Source: Nonomuraea sediminis
GTDB lineage: Bacteria; Actinomycetota; Actinomycetes; Streptosporangiales; Streptosporangiaceae
Direction of reading: 5' to 3'
Length of the DNA stretch: 64,000 nt
Assembly: GCF_018531495.1 (NCBI RefSeq)
Contig: NZ_JAHDTI010000014.1
Coordinates: 248,001 to 312,000 of the forward strand
Part shown: in pieces, positions 16,859 through 25,653 of the stretch
Layout of the letters: each line of letters starts with the position of its first letter
Numbering within the stretch: position 1 is the first letter of the stretch
The notes under the pieces: model-generated
Told to the model about the DNA's origin: nothing
The model's input: only the letters and a program-made list of their open reading frames with translations
Databases searched by the model: none
Position numbers and translations under genes: made by a program

Positions 16859-18019
16859 ATGAACGAGGCCCCGCTCGCCTTCCACGCCACCCAGCTGAAG
16901 AACGCCCGCCTGAACGCCGACGAGGTGCGCGAGCGGCTCGAGCGGCTCCAGTCCGTCGATCTCCGGCTGGAGCCGCTCGGCCTGGGACTGGTCGGATACT
17001 TCGCCGCGGTCAAGCACAACGAGATCGCGCAGTCGTTCATCGACGGGCTGGGCGCGAGCGCGAACTCCGCCGAGGAGATCGCGGAGAGGATCAAGGGCAC
17101 CGCCGACCGCTACATCCAGGCCGACGACGCCACCGTCCAGGCACTGCTCGCACTCGCCGGACGCGCCCCCGCGCAGGACGACCCGATCCTCGAGGCAGGG
17201 CTGCGCGAGGACCTGCGGGGCGACCTCAAGGCCGACTTCCCGCCCAGGTGGACCTCGTACGGAACAGCGCCCGGCCTCGTCTACGCGGCCGGGTCGTGGT
17301 ACCGGCTGGACAATGACCAGCAGACCGTCAAGGGCGTACTGAAGCTGCTCGACGAACGGGACGCGCGTCTGATCGGGAGGCTCTCCGGCCAGGTCGGACG
17401 CCGGACGGTCTTCATGGATGCCACCGGGCTGGACGGTTCCCCGGTGCCGAAGGCGGAGCTGGTGACCGACCTGGAGCGCCTGAGCGCGCGCACCACGACG
17501 CTGCTGAAGATCGCCAGCGGCGCCTGCGTCGCGGTGGGCATGTCCTACCTGCTGTGGCTCTCCACCTACGTTCCCAGCGACGCCGCCGTCGACAAGGTCA
17601 TCCACGGCTGGGCCGACGCCGCCCTCGAACTCAGCGCACTGTTCGGCGCCGGCGACCCGATGGGCAGGCAGGCGCTGGCCGCCGCCTGGCACAGCGACGT
17701 CAGGGACGTGGCGGACAGGAAGATCAGGGACTTCGTCACCTCGGGCATCCACGCCGCCGACGCGGCGGCAGGCCGGGCGGTCGCCCTGATCCATGCGGTC
17801 AAGGCGATGGAACGCCTGCAGAAGATCGCCTTCGCCATGACCGTCGCGGAGGTGGTCGTGCTCCTCATGCTGGCGGGCCTCGCCAAGGTCAACCCCCAGG
17901 CCTGGACCCTCACGCAGGTCACCGGCCACCGGATCAACATCTTCATCATCGGCATGCACACCGCCTTGACGGTCCTCACCGGGCGGCTCATGCGCGAGGT
18001 CGTGGCGAAGAGTCCCTGA
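16859..18019 (+). CDS. Uncharacterised helical protein with two to three C-terminal membrane segments
   Basis: A 386-residue protein of no recognised family. The first 110 residues are strongly helical and resemble the small helical-hairpin proteins of type VII (ESX) systems (EspC/WXG100-like: SANSAEEIAERIKGTADRYI, then QADDATVQALLA). The middle (110-210) is soluble. Hydrophobic stretches lie at about 220-240 (ACVAVGMSYLLWLSTYV), 320-342 (AFAMTVAEVVVLLMLAGLA) and near the C-terminus. This could be an ESX-like substrate or a membrane-anchored effector, but no toxin motif is seen and no ESX machinery is nearby. The start has only a poor ribosome binding site. The gene next to it is a recombination scar. 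Confidence 0.6.
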   Translation: MNEAPLAFHATQLKNARLNADEVRERLERLQSVDLRLEPLGLGLVGYFAAVKHNEIAQSFIDGLGASANSAEEIAERIKGTADRYIQADDATVQALLALAGRAPAQDDPILEAGLREDLRGDLKADFPPRWTSYGTAPGLVYAAGSWYRLDNDQQTVKGVLKLLDERDARLIGRLSGQVGRRTVFMDATGLDGSPVPKAELVTDLERLSARTTTLLKIASGACVAVGMSYLLWLSTYVPSDAAVDKVIHGWADAALELSALFGAGDPMGRQALAAAWHSDVRDVADRKIRDFVTSGIHAADAAAGRAVALIHAVKAMERLQKIAFAMTVAEVVVLLMLAGLAKVNPQAWTLTQVTGHRINIFIIGMHTALTVLTGRLMREVVAKSP

Positions 18020-18044
18020 GGGCGCCCTCGTTCCCGCACGGTGG

Positions 18045-18137
18045 CTAGAACTGCGAGACCGTCAGCACCACCGCGTAGTGCGAGGACGCCGTCGACCCGA
18101 ACCACTGGTTGTTGACGACGGCGCCGTATCCGGCACC
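18045..18137 (-). pseudogene. C-terminal remnant of a lost secreted-protein gene
   Basis: On the minus strand a frame without any start codon reads YGAVVNNQWFGSTASSHYAV then VLTVSQF and a stop at 18045. This looks like the well-formed C-terminus of a beta-rich secreted protein. Upstream of it (above about 18137) the opposite strand becomes FkbM methyltransferase sequence, so the rest of the gene is gone. The parent family is not recognised. Confidence 0.45.
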
Positions 18138-18708
18138 GCTGGCCCACCTCGTCGGCCGGACCGGCCAGGTGCACAGCTTCGAACCGCTCCCCCTGCACTA
18201 TCGGATCCTGGACGCCGGCCGGCGCATGTCGGGCGCACGAAACATACGGCTCACCAACGCCGCCCTCGGCTCGTCGACCGGCTGGGAGAAGCTACGACTC
18301 CCCTACCGTCTCGGCCTGCCCATTCACGGCTGGGCACACCTCCAGCACGGCCTGAAGCACCCCGGCCGCTTCCCCGCCACCAGAACGCTCGAGGTGCCCG
18401 TATACACGGTCGACCGGATCTGCGAGCTCCGGGAGATCTCCCGGGTGGACTTCATGAAGATAGACGTGGAAGGTTTCGAAGCAGAGGTCCTCAAAGGAGC
18501 AGAGTGGACGCTCGACCAACACCGCCCCACCCTCCTCCTCGAGATCGAGGACCGCCACCTGGCCAAGTACGGCCGAACCTCGACGCAGGTGACGACCTCC
18601 CTGATCGACCGCGGCTATACCATGCACGTCTGGCGCAACCACTGGATCCCCACGAACAAGGTCAGCCCCCACCTACGCAACTACCTGTTCACCATTCCTC
18701 ACCCGTAG
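18109..18708 (+). pseudogene. FkbM-family methyltransferase, 5'-truncated
   Basis: The 199-codon frame opens with a TTG that has no ribosome binding site. Recognisable FkbM sequence begins only at LAHLVGRTGQVHSFEPLP, the second strand of the SAM-binding fold. The first motif (V-D-V-G-A-N-x-G), needed to bind SAM, is missing. The remainder is intact: VDFMKIDVEGFEAEVLKGAE, the family's hallmark, then PTLLLEIEDRHLAKYG and an ordinary C-terminus. It therefore looks like a methyltransferase gene that lost about its first 60-100 codons. The 5' end abuts the remnant of another gene on the opposite strand, indicating a deletion or rearrangement at about 18130. Function is unlikely. Confidence 0.7.
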
Positions 18709-18730
18709 AGCCGATCCTGCATTCGATGGG

Positions 18731-21646
18731 TCAGCGGAGGTTGGTGACGGCGGTTTTGAGGCGGAGTATGTCGCGTTTGCGGGACTCGTAGGTGGCGCCG
18801 ATCACCAGGAGGAGTAGGCCGCCCACGGCGATGGGGATCCACCGGGGCATGGCGCTGACCAGTTCGGCGATCGGGGGTGCCAGTTCGCGGACCGCCACCG
18901 CGGCCAGCGTCAGCCCGCCGAGCACCACCGGCGCCTGCAGCCGGGCGCGAGCCCCGGCGACCGTGACTGCAAGCGCCACCGCCCCCAGCAGCACCGAACG
19001 CCACGGCGTCGGCTCCGCAAGCAGGCTCGGGCCGAAGCTGAAGAGCAGCCCAGTGCCGTACGCCCGCCAGGACGACACCTCCTCCCCTCTCGTCCGCCAC
19101 CACCCGATCCCGAGCAGCGCGACGGAGAACGGCACCGTATAGGCCTCGATCACCTCCACGTGCTCGGCCCACAACCGCACCCAGGACGCGACCAGCAGGA
19201 ACCCCATCCCCAGGTAGCCGATCTTCCGCTGCTTCCGCCACACGCCCGCCGCTACCGCGATCACCCCGGCCGTCGCGCTGACCAGGCTCGCCGCGCGCAG
19301 CCCCGACGCCTGCGCCACGGCCGCCACCTCACCGGCCGCCAGAATCGCGGCCAGCGTCACCCCCAGCGCCCGCCCTCTGCCGAACGCCGATGTCGCGCCC
19401 GCGATCAGAGCCAGCGCGGGCAACACGGCCAAGGTAGCCCAGCGCTCCGACAATCCGGCCCCCACGGCGAGCACCCCGAGCCAGCCACCCACGACCCCGG
19501 CGACCACCCGCACCCCAGGCCCATCCGGACCCACACCGATCAGCCCTCGACGCTCCTGACCGGCAGAAACTTGATCCACCGGATGGCTGGACGCCACCCA
19601 AGCCGCCGCCGCGGCCCCGACGACGAGCAGGACCACGACCACCGGGTACGGCATGCGGACCGCCACCGGGGCCACCGCCAGCAGCAACCCCAGACCTCCC
19701 ACCAGGACGGCGACCCGCGCACGGAACCGCGGCAGAGCCACGAGCACCACAACGGCGATCCCCAACGCCACCAGCACCAGCGGCCGCTGCACTCCAAGGG
19801 CACGCGCACCCCGCCACGGCTGGAACACCGGATCCACGGCGGTCAACGCCCGGGCGACCACATCGAGCACCGGCAGCACGGAGGCCCCCGCGAGCCACCC
19901 GGCCAACACCCCGGCTCCCCGGGCAGCCGGAGGCCGACGGCGCAGGCCGTACGCCCCGAGCAGGGCGAGCACCCCGGCGACGGCGAACCCCACCGCGCAG
20001 GAGTCCAGCACCCGCAGTCCGAACCCCCCGAGCACCGCCCAGACCAGCCCGCCACCACTCAGCGCGGCCCCGGCGAGCGCGGCAGGCCGCCGGTACAGAA
20101 CACTCCACGTCACCAGGAGCACGGCCAACGTCGCATAGGTGGCCGACTGGAAGGCCAGCGCCCACGCGACCCCCACCACGGCGACCGTCCCCGCCGCCCA
20201 CGCGGCGTCGGCGTGCCGAATGGCGACCACGCTGAGCAGTACGGCCAGCAGTACGATGACCGCGAGGGCGCCGCCGTACCCGAGCCCGAACGCGGAAGGC
20301 CCCACGACCAGCGCCAGCGATCCAAGGCCGAGCACCCCCGCCGGCCCCCACCGCCGATACCGCCACGCGAAAGCCCCGCAGACCACCGCGAACACCATGA
20401 GCACCACCGAGCCGGGTCGCACAGCGGCGAGCCCCACAGGAGCCCAAGGCGTCCTGTCCCACACCCCCGCGAGATTGGTGAAAGGCCCGCAAAAGGCAAA
20501 CACCACAGGCGGCACGTACGGCAGCATCCCCAGGAAGGCCGCCCCCGCCCCGAAGGCCATCCAGGCGTTCCGTAACCGCTCGGCCAGCAGCAGCCCACCG
20601 ACCCCCACGACCAGGGCGGCGATCGGGTACGGCAGCACCTGCCAGGCGTACGGCAGAGCCGGACGAACCGGCGATCCCACCGCGAATGTCAGCGCCACCA
20701 CCGCCACCCCGACCGGCACCACCCGAGCCGAGCCCGCCTCCCGGAGAGCGACGAAGATCCCAAACCCGGCGAGCACTCCCAGCAGCCCGGACATGGCGAA
20801 AACCGTGTCCCCGACCACCGAGTCGACAGCCCCCACGAACAGCGCGGCCGCCGACGACAGCGCCAGACAGCAGGTGGCGGTGATCCGCAGCTCCCGCCGC
20901 TTCACCCACACCCAGACCGCCACGTCGAGCGCCACGGTCCCGGTGAAGGCGGCCATGATCTGCGGCGCCGTGTCGTTGAACGCCAGCGGCAACGGCACCT
21001 GCGCCAGCACGACCGCCACAGGCGGCGGTATCCGCAGCGGCAGCACCCTGCCGTATCCCGCCGCGGCCAGCGCGACGACCGCCACCACTCCGGCGGCGTA
21101 CGCGTCCCCGGCCACGTCGCCGAACAGCCCGATCTGGTGCGCGGCGTAGCCGTCCAGCCCTATCAGCGCCAGCCCCAGCACCGCGACCGTCTCGGCGGTC
21201 GCCGTCAGGCCGCGCCTGAACGGGAGTGCGGGTACGGCCAGCGTGACCGCGGTGATCCCGCCCAGGATCGCCGCCCGGCCGCCGATGCCCAGGTGCCCCC
21301 AGCTCACCACGGTGAACACGATCGCCGCCACGGTCAGCAGCAGCCCACCGAGCACGAGCAGCACGTTCTGCACGACCCACCGCGACACCTCCGTGGCGGC
21401 CGCCTGCCGGGGAGCGCCTGCCTGCGCGATCGGGGCAGGCGGAGCGGCCCGCTCCACCCGCAGCAACCCCAGCAGATGGGTACGGCGAGCCTCCAAGCCC
21501 GCCACCCGGCTCCGAACGGCGGCGAGCTCCTGATCCACCTGCCAGAGCTCAGCCGCCACGGGCCCGGTCAACGGCAACCCGCACCTGGGGCAGGCGGCGA
21601 CCGGCCCTCCCAGCCCGAGCCCGCACTCGGGACAATTCACATGCAT
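18731..21646 (-). CDS. Very large polytopic membrane protein with N-terminal zinc ribbon
   Basis: A 971-residue protein. The N-terminus has a zinc ribbon (CPECG at residues 5-9 and CPRCG at about 19-23), then a coiled-coil-like segment (AELWQVDQELAAVRSRVAGLEARR in part, 34-57). From about residue 95 to the end it is a run of some 25-30 hydrophobic helices with short basic loops. Similar SCO-type integral membrane proteins occur singly in many actinomycetes and are uncharacterised. The start at 21646 is chosen because the zinc ribbon begins there; no clear ribosome binding site is seen. It follows the NACHT-Clp_N gene on the same strand after 45 bases, so they may be co-transcribed. Transport, lipid handling or sensing are all possible. 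Confidence 0.75.
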   Translation of the reverse strand: MHVNCPECGLGLGGPVAACPRCGLPLTGPVAAELWQVDQELAAVRSRVAGLEARRTHLLGLLRVERAAPPAPIAQAGAPRQAAATEVSRWVVQNVLLVLGGLLLTVAAIVFTVVSWGHLGIGGRAAILGGITAVTLAVPALPFRRGLTATAETVAVLGLALIGLDGYAAHQIGLFGDVAGDAYAAGVVAVVALAAAGYGRVLPLRIPPPVAVVLAQVPLPLAFNDTAPQIMAAFTGTVALDVAVWVWVKRRELRITATCCLALSSAAALFVGAVDSVVGDTVFAMSGLLGVLAGFGIFVALREAGSARVVPVGVAVVALTFAVGSPVRPALPYAWQVLPYPIAALVVGVGGLLLAERLRNAWMAFGAGAAFLGMLPYVPPVVFAFCGPFTNLAGVWDRTPWAPVGLAAVRPGSVVLMVFAVVCGAFAWRYRRWGPAGVLGLGSLALVVGPSAFGLGYGGALAVIVLLAVLLSVVAIRHADAAWAAGTVAVVGVAWALAFQSATYATLAVLLVTWSVLYRRPAALAGAALSGGGLVWAVLGGFGLRVLDSCAVGFAVAGVLALLGAYGLRRRPPAARGAGVLAGWLAGASVLPVLDVVARALTAVDPVFQPWRGARALGVQRPLVLVALGIAVVVLVALPRFRARVAVLVGGLGLLLAVAPVAVRMPYPVVVVLLVVGAAAAAWVASSHPVDQVSAGQERRGLIGVGPDGPGVRVVAGVVGGWLGVLAVGAGLSERWATLAVLPALALIAGATSAFGRGRALGVTLAAILAAGEVAAVAQASGLRAASLVSATAGVIAVAAGVWRKQRKIGYLGMGFLLVASWVRLWAEHVEVIEAYTVPFSVALLGIGWWRTRGEEVSSWRAYGTGLLFSFGPSLLAEPTPWRSVLLGAVALAVTVAGARARLQAPVVLGGLTLAAVAVRELAPPIAELVSAMPRWIPIAVGGLLLLVIGATYESRKRDILRLKTAVTNLR

Positions 21647-21691
21647 GGGCAGAAGAATGCCGTCTCGGCGCTCACCACCGCCTGCGTTCAC

Positions 21692-22093
21692 CTACTCAGC
21701 CGCACCTAGGTCCGACGACTCATCCTGCGTGACCTCGCGCCGCGCGAGTTCCCGATCGATGTGGCGCCGGACCTGGTCAGCGGCGATACCGAACTTCGTC
21801 AGAACCTGGCTCGCGGCACTCCCGCCCTCCCCCAGCACGCCGAGCAGGAGGTGCTCCGTACTGATGTAGTCGTGTCCGAGGCGCACAGCCTCGCGAAGCG
21901 ACAGCGTCAGCGCCTTCCTGACCCGCGGTGTGAACGGAATCGGCTCCACTCGCTCGACTCCCGTGTCCTGCTTGACCTGCACCGCACGGGCTCTGGCGCG
22001 ACCGGGCGCATCCCTGTCGGCGATGATCTCCTCGATGACGCAACGGACCTCCTCCAGGGACAGGCCCATGCCTTTGAGCACCCTGGCCGCCAT
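21692..22093 (-). CDS. Clp-N repeat portion, C-terminal part of the frameshifted NACHT-Clp_N protein
   Basis: The 133-residue frame begins in the middle of a Clp-N repeat (MAARVLKGMGLSLEEVRCVI) and continues into a second full repeat (FTPRVRKALTLSLREAVRLG, then HDYISTEHLLLGVL). These are ClpA/ClpC N-domain sequences, which bind adaptor proteins and damaged substrates. In the same frame upstream, YIGSEHILLGLIHEKDG completes the first repeat and joins the end of the NACHT protein in a different frame at about 22150-22165. No ribosome binding site precedes the internal ATG. It is thus best read as the tail of one gene with a frameshift, either real or a sequencing error, rather than a separate gene. 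Confidence 0.7.
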   Translation of the reverse strand: MAARVLKGMGLSLEEVRCVIEEIIADRDAPGRARARAVQVKQDTGVERVEPIPFTPRVRKALTLSLREAVRLGHDYISTEHLLLGVLGEGGSAASQVLTKFGIAADQVRRHIDRELARREVTQDESSDLGAAE

Positions 22094-24209
22094 GCCGTCC
22101 TTCTCGTGGATCAGACCCAGGAGGATGTGCTCCGATCCGATGTATCCGTGCCCGGGCCCGGGCCTCCTCCTGAGCCAGGACGATGACCCGGCGCGCCCGG
22201 TCCGTGGTCCACTCGAACAGCTCTGTACGCAGCAACCGCGCGGTCAGCCTCGCTCTCCACCTGGACCGCCGGGCCCCTTGCCGTCTCGTGGTGACGGCGA
22301 ACCCGCTCGCCTGCCGTTCGTCGGTCAGGAAGGGACGACCCGCGAGGCGGTCCTGGAGCCGGGCATGCCTGAACTCATAGGACGTGCCGGACCTGCGGAG
22401 CAGGTCACGCCGGTGCGCGTCGTCGAGGAACGTCATCAGACGCCAGGGGAGCCTCCCCCGCAGCGCGAGCCATCCAACGCTGAGCAGGTACCAGGGCCAG
22501 GCCGCGAGAAGCCCCATCGGAACACCGACGACGGCGCCCGCCCAGAGGGCGAAGGCGAACGGGTCCGCTCCGAAAGACCAAGCAGCCAGCCCCATCGCCG
22601 CACCGACGCTCGCCCCGTAGCCCAGCGCCAGCGTGATGGCGGCACGCCTGTCAGCCCGCAGCTCCGTGGTCAGCTGCCCGAGCCGCCCACTGAGCCGCGC
22701 GCTGATCCGGCTCGGCTCGTACGGCGGCGCCATGACGAGGGCCAGCAGCCCAGCGGGCACCGCGGCCAGCAGTGCCGCACGAGCTCCCGCGTCCAGGGCG
22801 GACGCCGGACCTCCGGACAGCGCCTCCCTCAGGCCGGTGAGAAGCCCGGACAGCAACCCGGCCACGAGCCCCGCGCAGCAGCCCGCGGCGATGCGCTTGC
22901 CGAGCGGAGGGAGAGCGCGGTGCAGCCGCCACCACGCCAGCTCGTGCCTGGCCCTCTGCTGGAGGAAACAGGCCAGGAACACCAGCCAGTCGCGCGCCTG
23001 CTCCGGGCGGTACTCCCGGCTGGTCGTCCTCGCCGGTGCCGGAAGCCGACCGTAGACGGCGGGGATGAAGGCGTCGAGGAGGTGGTGTTCGACTGCGCCA
23101 CGATCCGGGAACCGCTGCTCGTCGAGCAGTTCGGCGGGCTCGGAGCCCGGGGTCGTGTAGACCGTGCGTGCGAGGGAGAGCATGAGCGGGGTCGACAGCG
23201 CCTGCGCGAGCGGGGCGTCGGGATGGCCGGACAGGAGGCCGAGGGCCCGGCTCCAGCGGCCGTCACCGGGAAGGGCTCCCGCCGTCAGGAAGTTAGCGGC
23301 GTCAGCGAGGCCGACCGCGCCGAGTTCGACGACGGCGGCGGTGGCCAGCGGTCGCCCGGCGGAGGCGATGGCGGATTCGTATTCGGTGGTCCTGCAGGTG
23401 ATGACGATCGGTCCGCGTCCGGCGACGGCATGATCGATGGCCTGGAGGGCCAGGGTGTGCAGGGCGGCGGGCATCTCGTCCAGCCCGTCGATGACCGGGA
23501 GCACTCGCTCGTCCTGGAAAAGCCGCGCGAAGACGTCGAGCCCGTAAATATCGTCGTTCTTCACCCCGCGGAAATCCTCGGCCAGCCTGCGAGCGATCCA
23601 GGTGTGCAGATGTTCGGCCTGCGGGTTCCATGACGCGGCCGGAAGCAGCACCGGTACTGCTCCCTGACGTTCGAGCAACTGCAGCGTGAGAAGGATCACC
23701 AGCACCGTCTTTCCTGCGCCTGGCTCGCCGAGCACCACCAGCTGCCGCTTCGGCAGCCGCAGGAACGTGGCTGCCGTCTCGGACACGTCGCCGTGCAGCC
23801 GGAGCCGGACGGGCCGGCCTGCCACCGCCCCTTCTCCCAGCACCGCCGCCGGGTTCGCCGCCACCGGACGGCCGGTGCTCGACCAGCGCAGGCGCAGCGG
23901 AGACGGCTGATGCAGCCTGCGTAGCGCGGCCTCGTCGTGCCACTGCCCACGTACGGCGAGAGCCAGGTCGTCCGCCGCCTGATCCAGGAGCGCCGGAATG
24001 TCCCTGGCCACCGACCGCCCCGCTTCCGAGGAACGACGGCGAATCTCCATGATGCCGACCCCGAGAGCCAGCAGCGGGGCCAGCAGCCACGCCCATGGCT
24101 GGTACGGCTCCGCCCAGTCCGGTAACGCGTCGGCGGCGAGATTGACGGCCAGTTCGAGGCACATGCCGCAAAAAACGATCAGTAACGCAACCGCCCAGGG
24201 CCGCCGCAT
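21777..24209 (-). pseudogene. NACHT/STAND NTPase with membrane helices, frameshifted before its Clp-N tail
   Basis: From MRRPWAVALLIVFCG the protein has two N-terminal membrane helices, then a NACHT ATPase with Walker A LGEPGAGKTVL and Walker B VLPVIDGLDEMP. A winged-helix region and four to six further hydrophobic helices follow (CCAGLVAGLLSGLLTGL; ITLALGYGASVGAAMGLAAW; WAGAVVGVPMGLLAAW). It then reads ARRVIVLAQEEARARA, the start of a Clp-N repeat. There the frame is lost inside the run GCCCGGGCCCGGGC: two bases missing or one extra. The remaining 120 codons before the stop at 21777 are nonsense. NACHT STAND proteins often act as sensors in defence or programmed death. GGAG lies upstream of ATG 24209; upstream ATGs to 24302 are possible. 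Confidence 0.75.
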
Positions 24210-24582
24210 GCGGATCACGCTCCGCTGGTTACGACGGGACGACCATCCTGAGCGCGCCCTGCCGGGCATGAATGACGAACCATGGCGACCTGCTCGTTTC
24301 ACGATCGGTGCCGGAGCCTACGGCAACCATACGTTCGGCCCCGGGCCCGCGCACCGTCTCTCCTGGTCAGCTCAATATTCGAGTGGCGCGGCGTCAAATC
24401 TCTGGCAAATTATGGATGCCGCAACATTTGCCATTTCACAGAGGCGAATCCGCCCATAACTTGACACCCAGTTAAGAGAGATGTTGGCTGAAGGCGTGGC
24501 TTGAATCAAGCCATCGACCGGCGGTGCGGCCGTGGCGCCACCGGCCGGATAAACATGGGTTTGATCTCTGGCGGAGATGCCT
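24210..24582 (+). other. A/T-rich intergenic region, probable fmd promoter region
   Basis: The 373 bases between the NACHT gene and fmdB are clearly lower in GC than the genes. Inside are TTGACA (24463-24468, possible -35 box), the GGCTTGA-A-TCAAGCC palindrome and a GC-rich stem-forming stretch (about 24520-24550) just before the fmdB ribosome binding site. No gene was found. No known riboswitch could be matched by eye. Confidence 0.45.
24498..24512. promoter_or_regulatory. Perfect GGCTTGA-A-TCAAGCC palindrome upstream of fmdB
   Basis: Seven-base perfect arms around one base, lying 70 bases before the fmdB start and about 30 bases after a TTGACA sequence. Position and symmetry fit an operator for an amide-responsive or nitrogen-responsive regulator; which one is unknown. 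Confidence 0.4.
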
Positions 24583-24858
24583 GTGGCCACCTATGAGTAT
24601 CGCTGCGTTGATTGCGGGCGATTCGAGGTTCGCCTGCCGATAGGCACTGCCACGCCCGCATGCGATTGCCCTGAGTGCCACCGTCCAGCCGCCCGCGTCT
24701 TCTCTTCGCCGTATCTCAGCCGGGTGCCCCCGGCAGTGGCCGCCGCGCTCGGCCGGGAAGAGCGAAGCCAGGAAGCGCCCGAGGTCGTCACGAGCGTGCC
24801 TCCCAAGCGGCGCCCACCGCCGCCGCACCCGGCACTGTCACGCCTGCCTCGACCTTGA
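24583..24858 (+). CDS. fmdB: FmdB-family zinc ribbon protein (putative regulatory protein)
   Basis: A 91-residue protein starting (GTG) ATYEYRCVDCGRFEVRLPIG. This is the FmdB/CxxC_CxxC_SSSS zinc ribbon: CVDC at 9-12 and CDCPEC at about 30-35, then PAARVFSSPYLSR. The GTG at 24583 is preferred over the ATG two codons upstream because GGCGGAG is six bases from the GTG and family members begin M-x-T-Y-E-Y-x-C. FmdB was named as a regulator of formamidase in Methylophilus; direct regulation is not proved in actinomycetes. The tail is Pro/Arg-rich. It is the first gene of fmdB-amiS-fmdA. Confidence 0.85.
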   Translation: MATYEYRCVDCGRFEVRLPIGTATPACDCPECHRPAARVFSSPYLSRVPPAVAAALGREERSQEAPEVVTSVPPKRRPPPPHPALSRLPRP

Positions 24859-24927
24859 CACGCGTGGGGCAGCGGCGACGCCACCGATCGGAACCCTCCA
24901 TCACGAGCGTGAGGAGGTGCGTCGCTG

Positions 24928-25590
24928 ATGGGAGCTGTCGGACTGCTCTACGTGGGCGCGGTTCTCTTCCTGAACGGAATGATGCTGCTGGGCAAGGTCG
25001 ACCCGCGCGCGGCAGGCGTGTTCAACCTCTTCGTCGGGGCCTTGCAGGTGATCACGCCCACGGTGCTGATCATCGCCAATCTCGCCAGGCCGATCGAGAT
25101 TCTCGGCGCATCGGGGATCTATCTCTTCGGCTTCACCTACCTCTACGTCGGAATCAATCTGCTGGGCGGCTTCGACTCCACCGGAGTCGGCTACTTCTCG
25201 CTGTTCGTGGCCGTCATGGCGGTTGGCTACTCGTTCGCCAACTTCCGGCTCCTGGGTGATCCGGCGTTCGGCGTCATCTGGCTCTACTGGGCCTACCTGT
25301 GGTTCCTGTTCTTCATGCTGCTGGGTCTGAAGCGTGCGGGGATCACGATGTACACGGGCTGGGTCACGGCGATCGAGGGCTGGGTCACGGCGGCGATTCC
25401 CGCATTCTTGATCCTTACCGGCTACTGGCGGAACCCTCAGGTCCTCGCCGTCATCCTCGCCGTTTTCGGCGTAGTGGTCTTCGGAGCCCTGTGGCCACTG
25501 ACACGAGGAAAGGAACCGTCCGTGGCAACACCCGCTCCGAGCGAGGAGAGAGGCACCAGCGAGGAAGCGCATCGCCCTCGCTACACCTGA
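24928..25590 (+). CDS. amiS: AmiS/UreI-family amide or urea channel
   Basis: A 220-residue inner-membrane protein with six helices and the AmiS/UreI pattern: GLLYVGAVLFLNGMMLLGKV at the N-terminus, FGFTYLYVGINLL in the middle, FRLLGDPAFGVIWLYWAYLW before helix 5, and TGWVTAIEGWVTAAIPAFL. Such proteins are proton-gated or passive channels for urea and short aliphatic amides. The C-terminal 30 residues are a hydrophilic tail not found in shorter members. Its place between fmdB and fmdA points to uptake of formamide or acetamide. The start has GAGGAGG nearby. Confidence 0.9.
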   Translation: MGAVGLLYVGAVLFLNGMMLLGKVDPRAAGVFNLFVGALQVITPTVLIIANLARPIEILGASGIYLFGFTYLYVGINLLGGFDSTGVGYFSLFVAVMAVGYSFANFRLLGDPAFGVIWLYWAYLWFLFFMLLGLKRAGITMYTGWVTAIEGWVTAAIPAFLILTGYWRNPQVLAVILAVFGVVVFGALWPLTRGKEPSVATPAPSEERGTSEEAHRPRYT

Positions 25591-25653
25591 GGAGGTGATG
25601 AGGCAGGACGAATATCCAAGGGGGCATCACAATCAAAGAGGGGCATTTTCATC

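Noticed and set aside
19160..20575. Long Pro/Arg/His-rich plus-strand frame opposite the large membrane protein gene
   Set aside because: Its composition is what the complement of a Leu/Val/Ala-rich membrane gene gives in high-GC DNA; no domain or start signal is seen.
21650..21691. Upstream start of the zinc-ribbon membrane protein at 21691
   Set aside because: The extra 15 residues (MNAGGGERRDGILLP) have no homology value and the zinc ribbon begins at MHVNCPEC; the start remains not fully settled.
24515..24575. Guanidine or other riboswitch in the fmdB leader
   Set aside because: A GC-rich stem is possible, but the conserved ykkC-type bases are not seen by eye; only a covariance-model search could decide.
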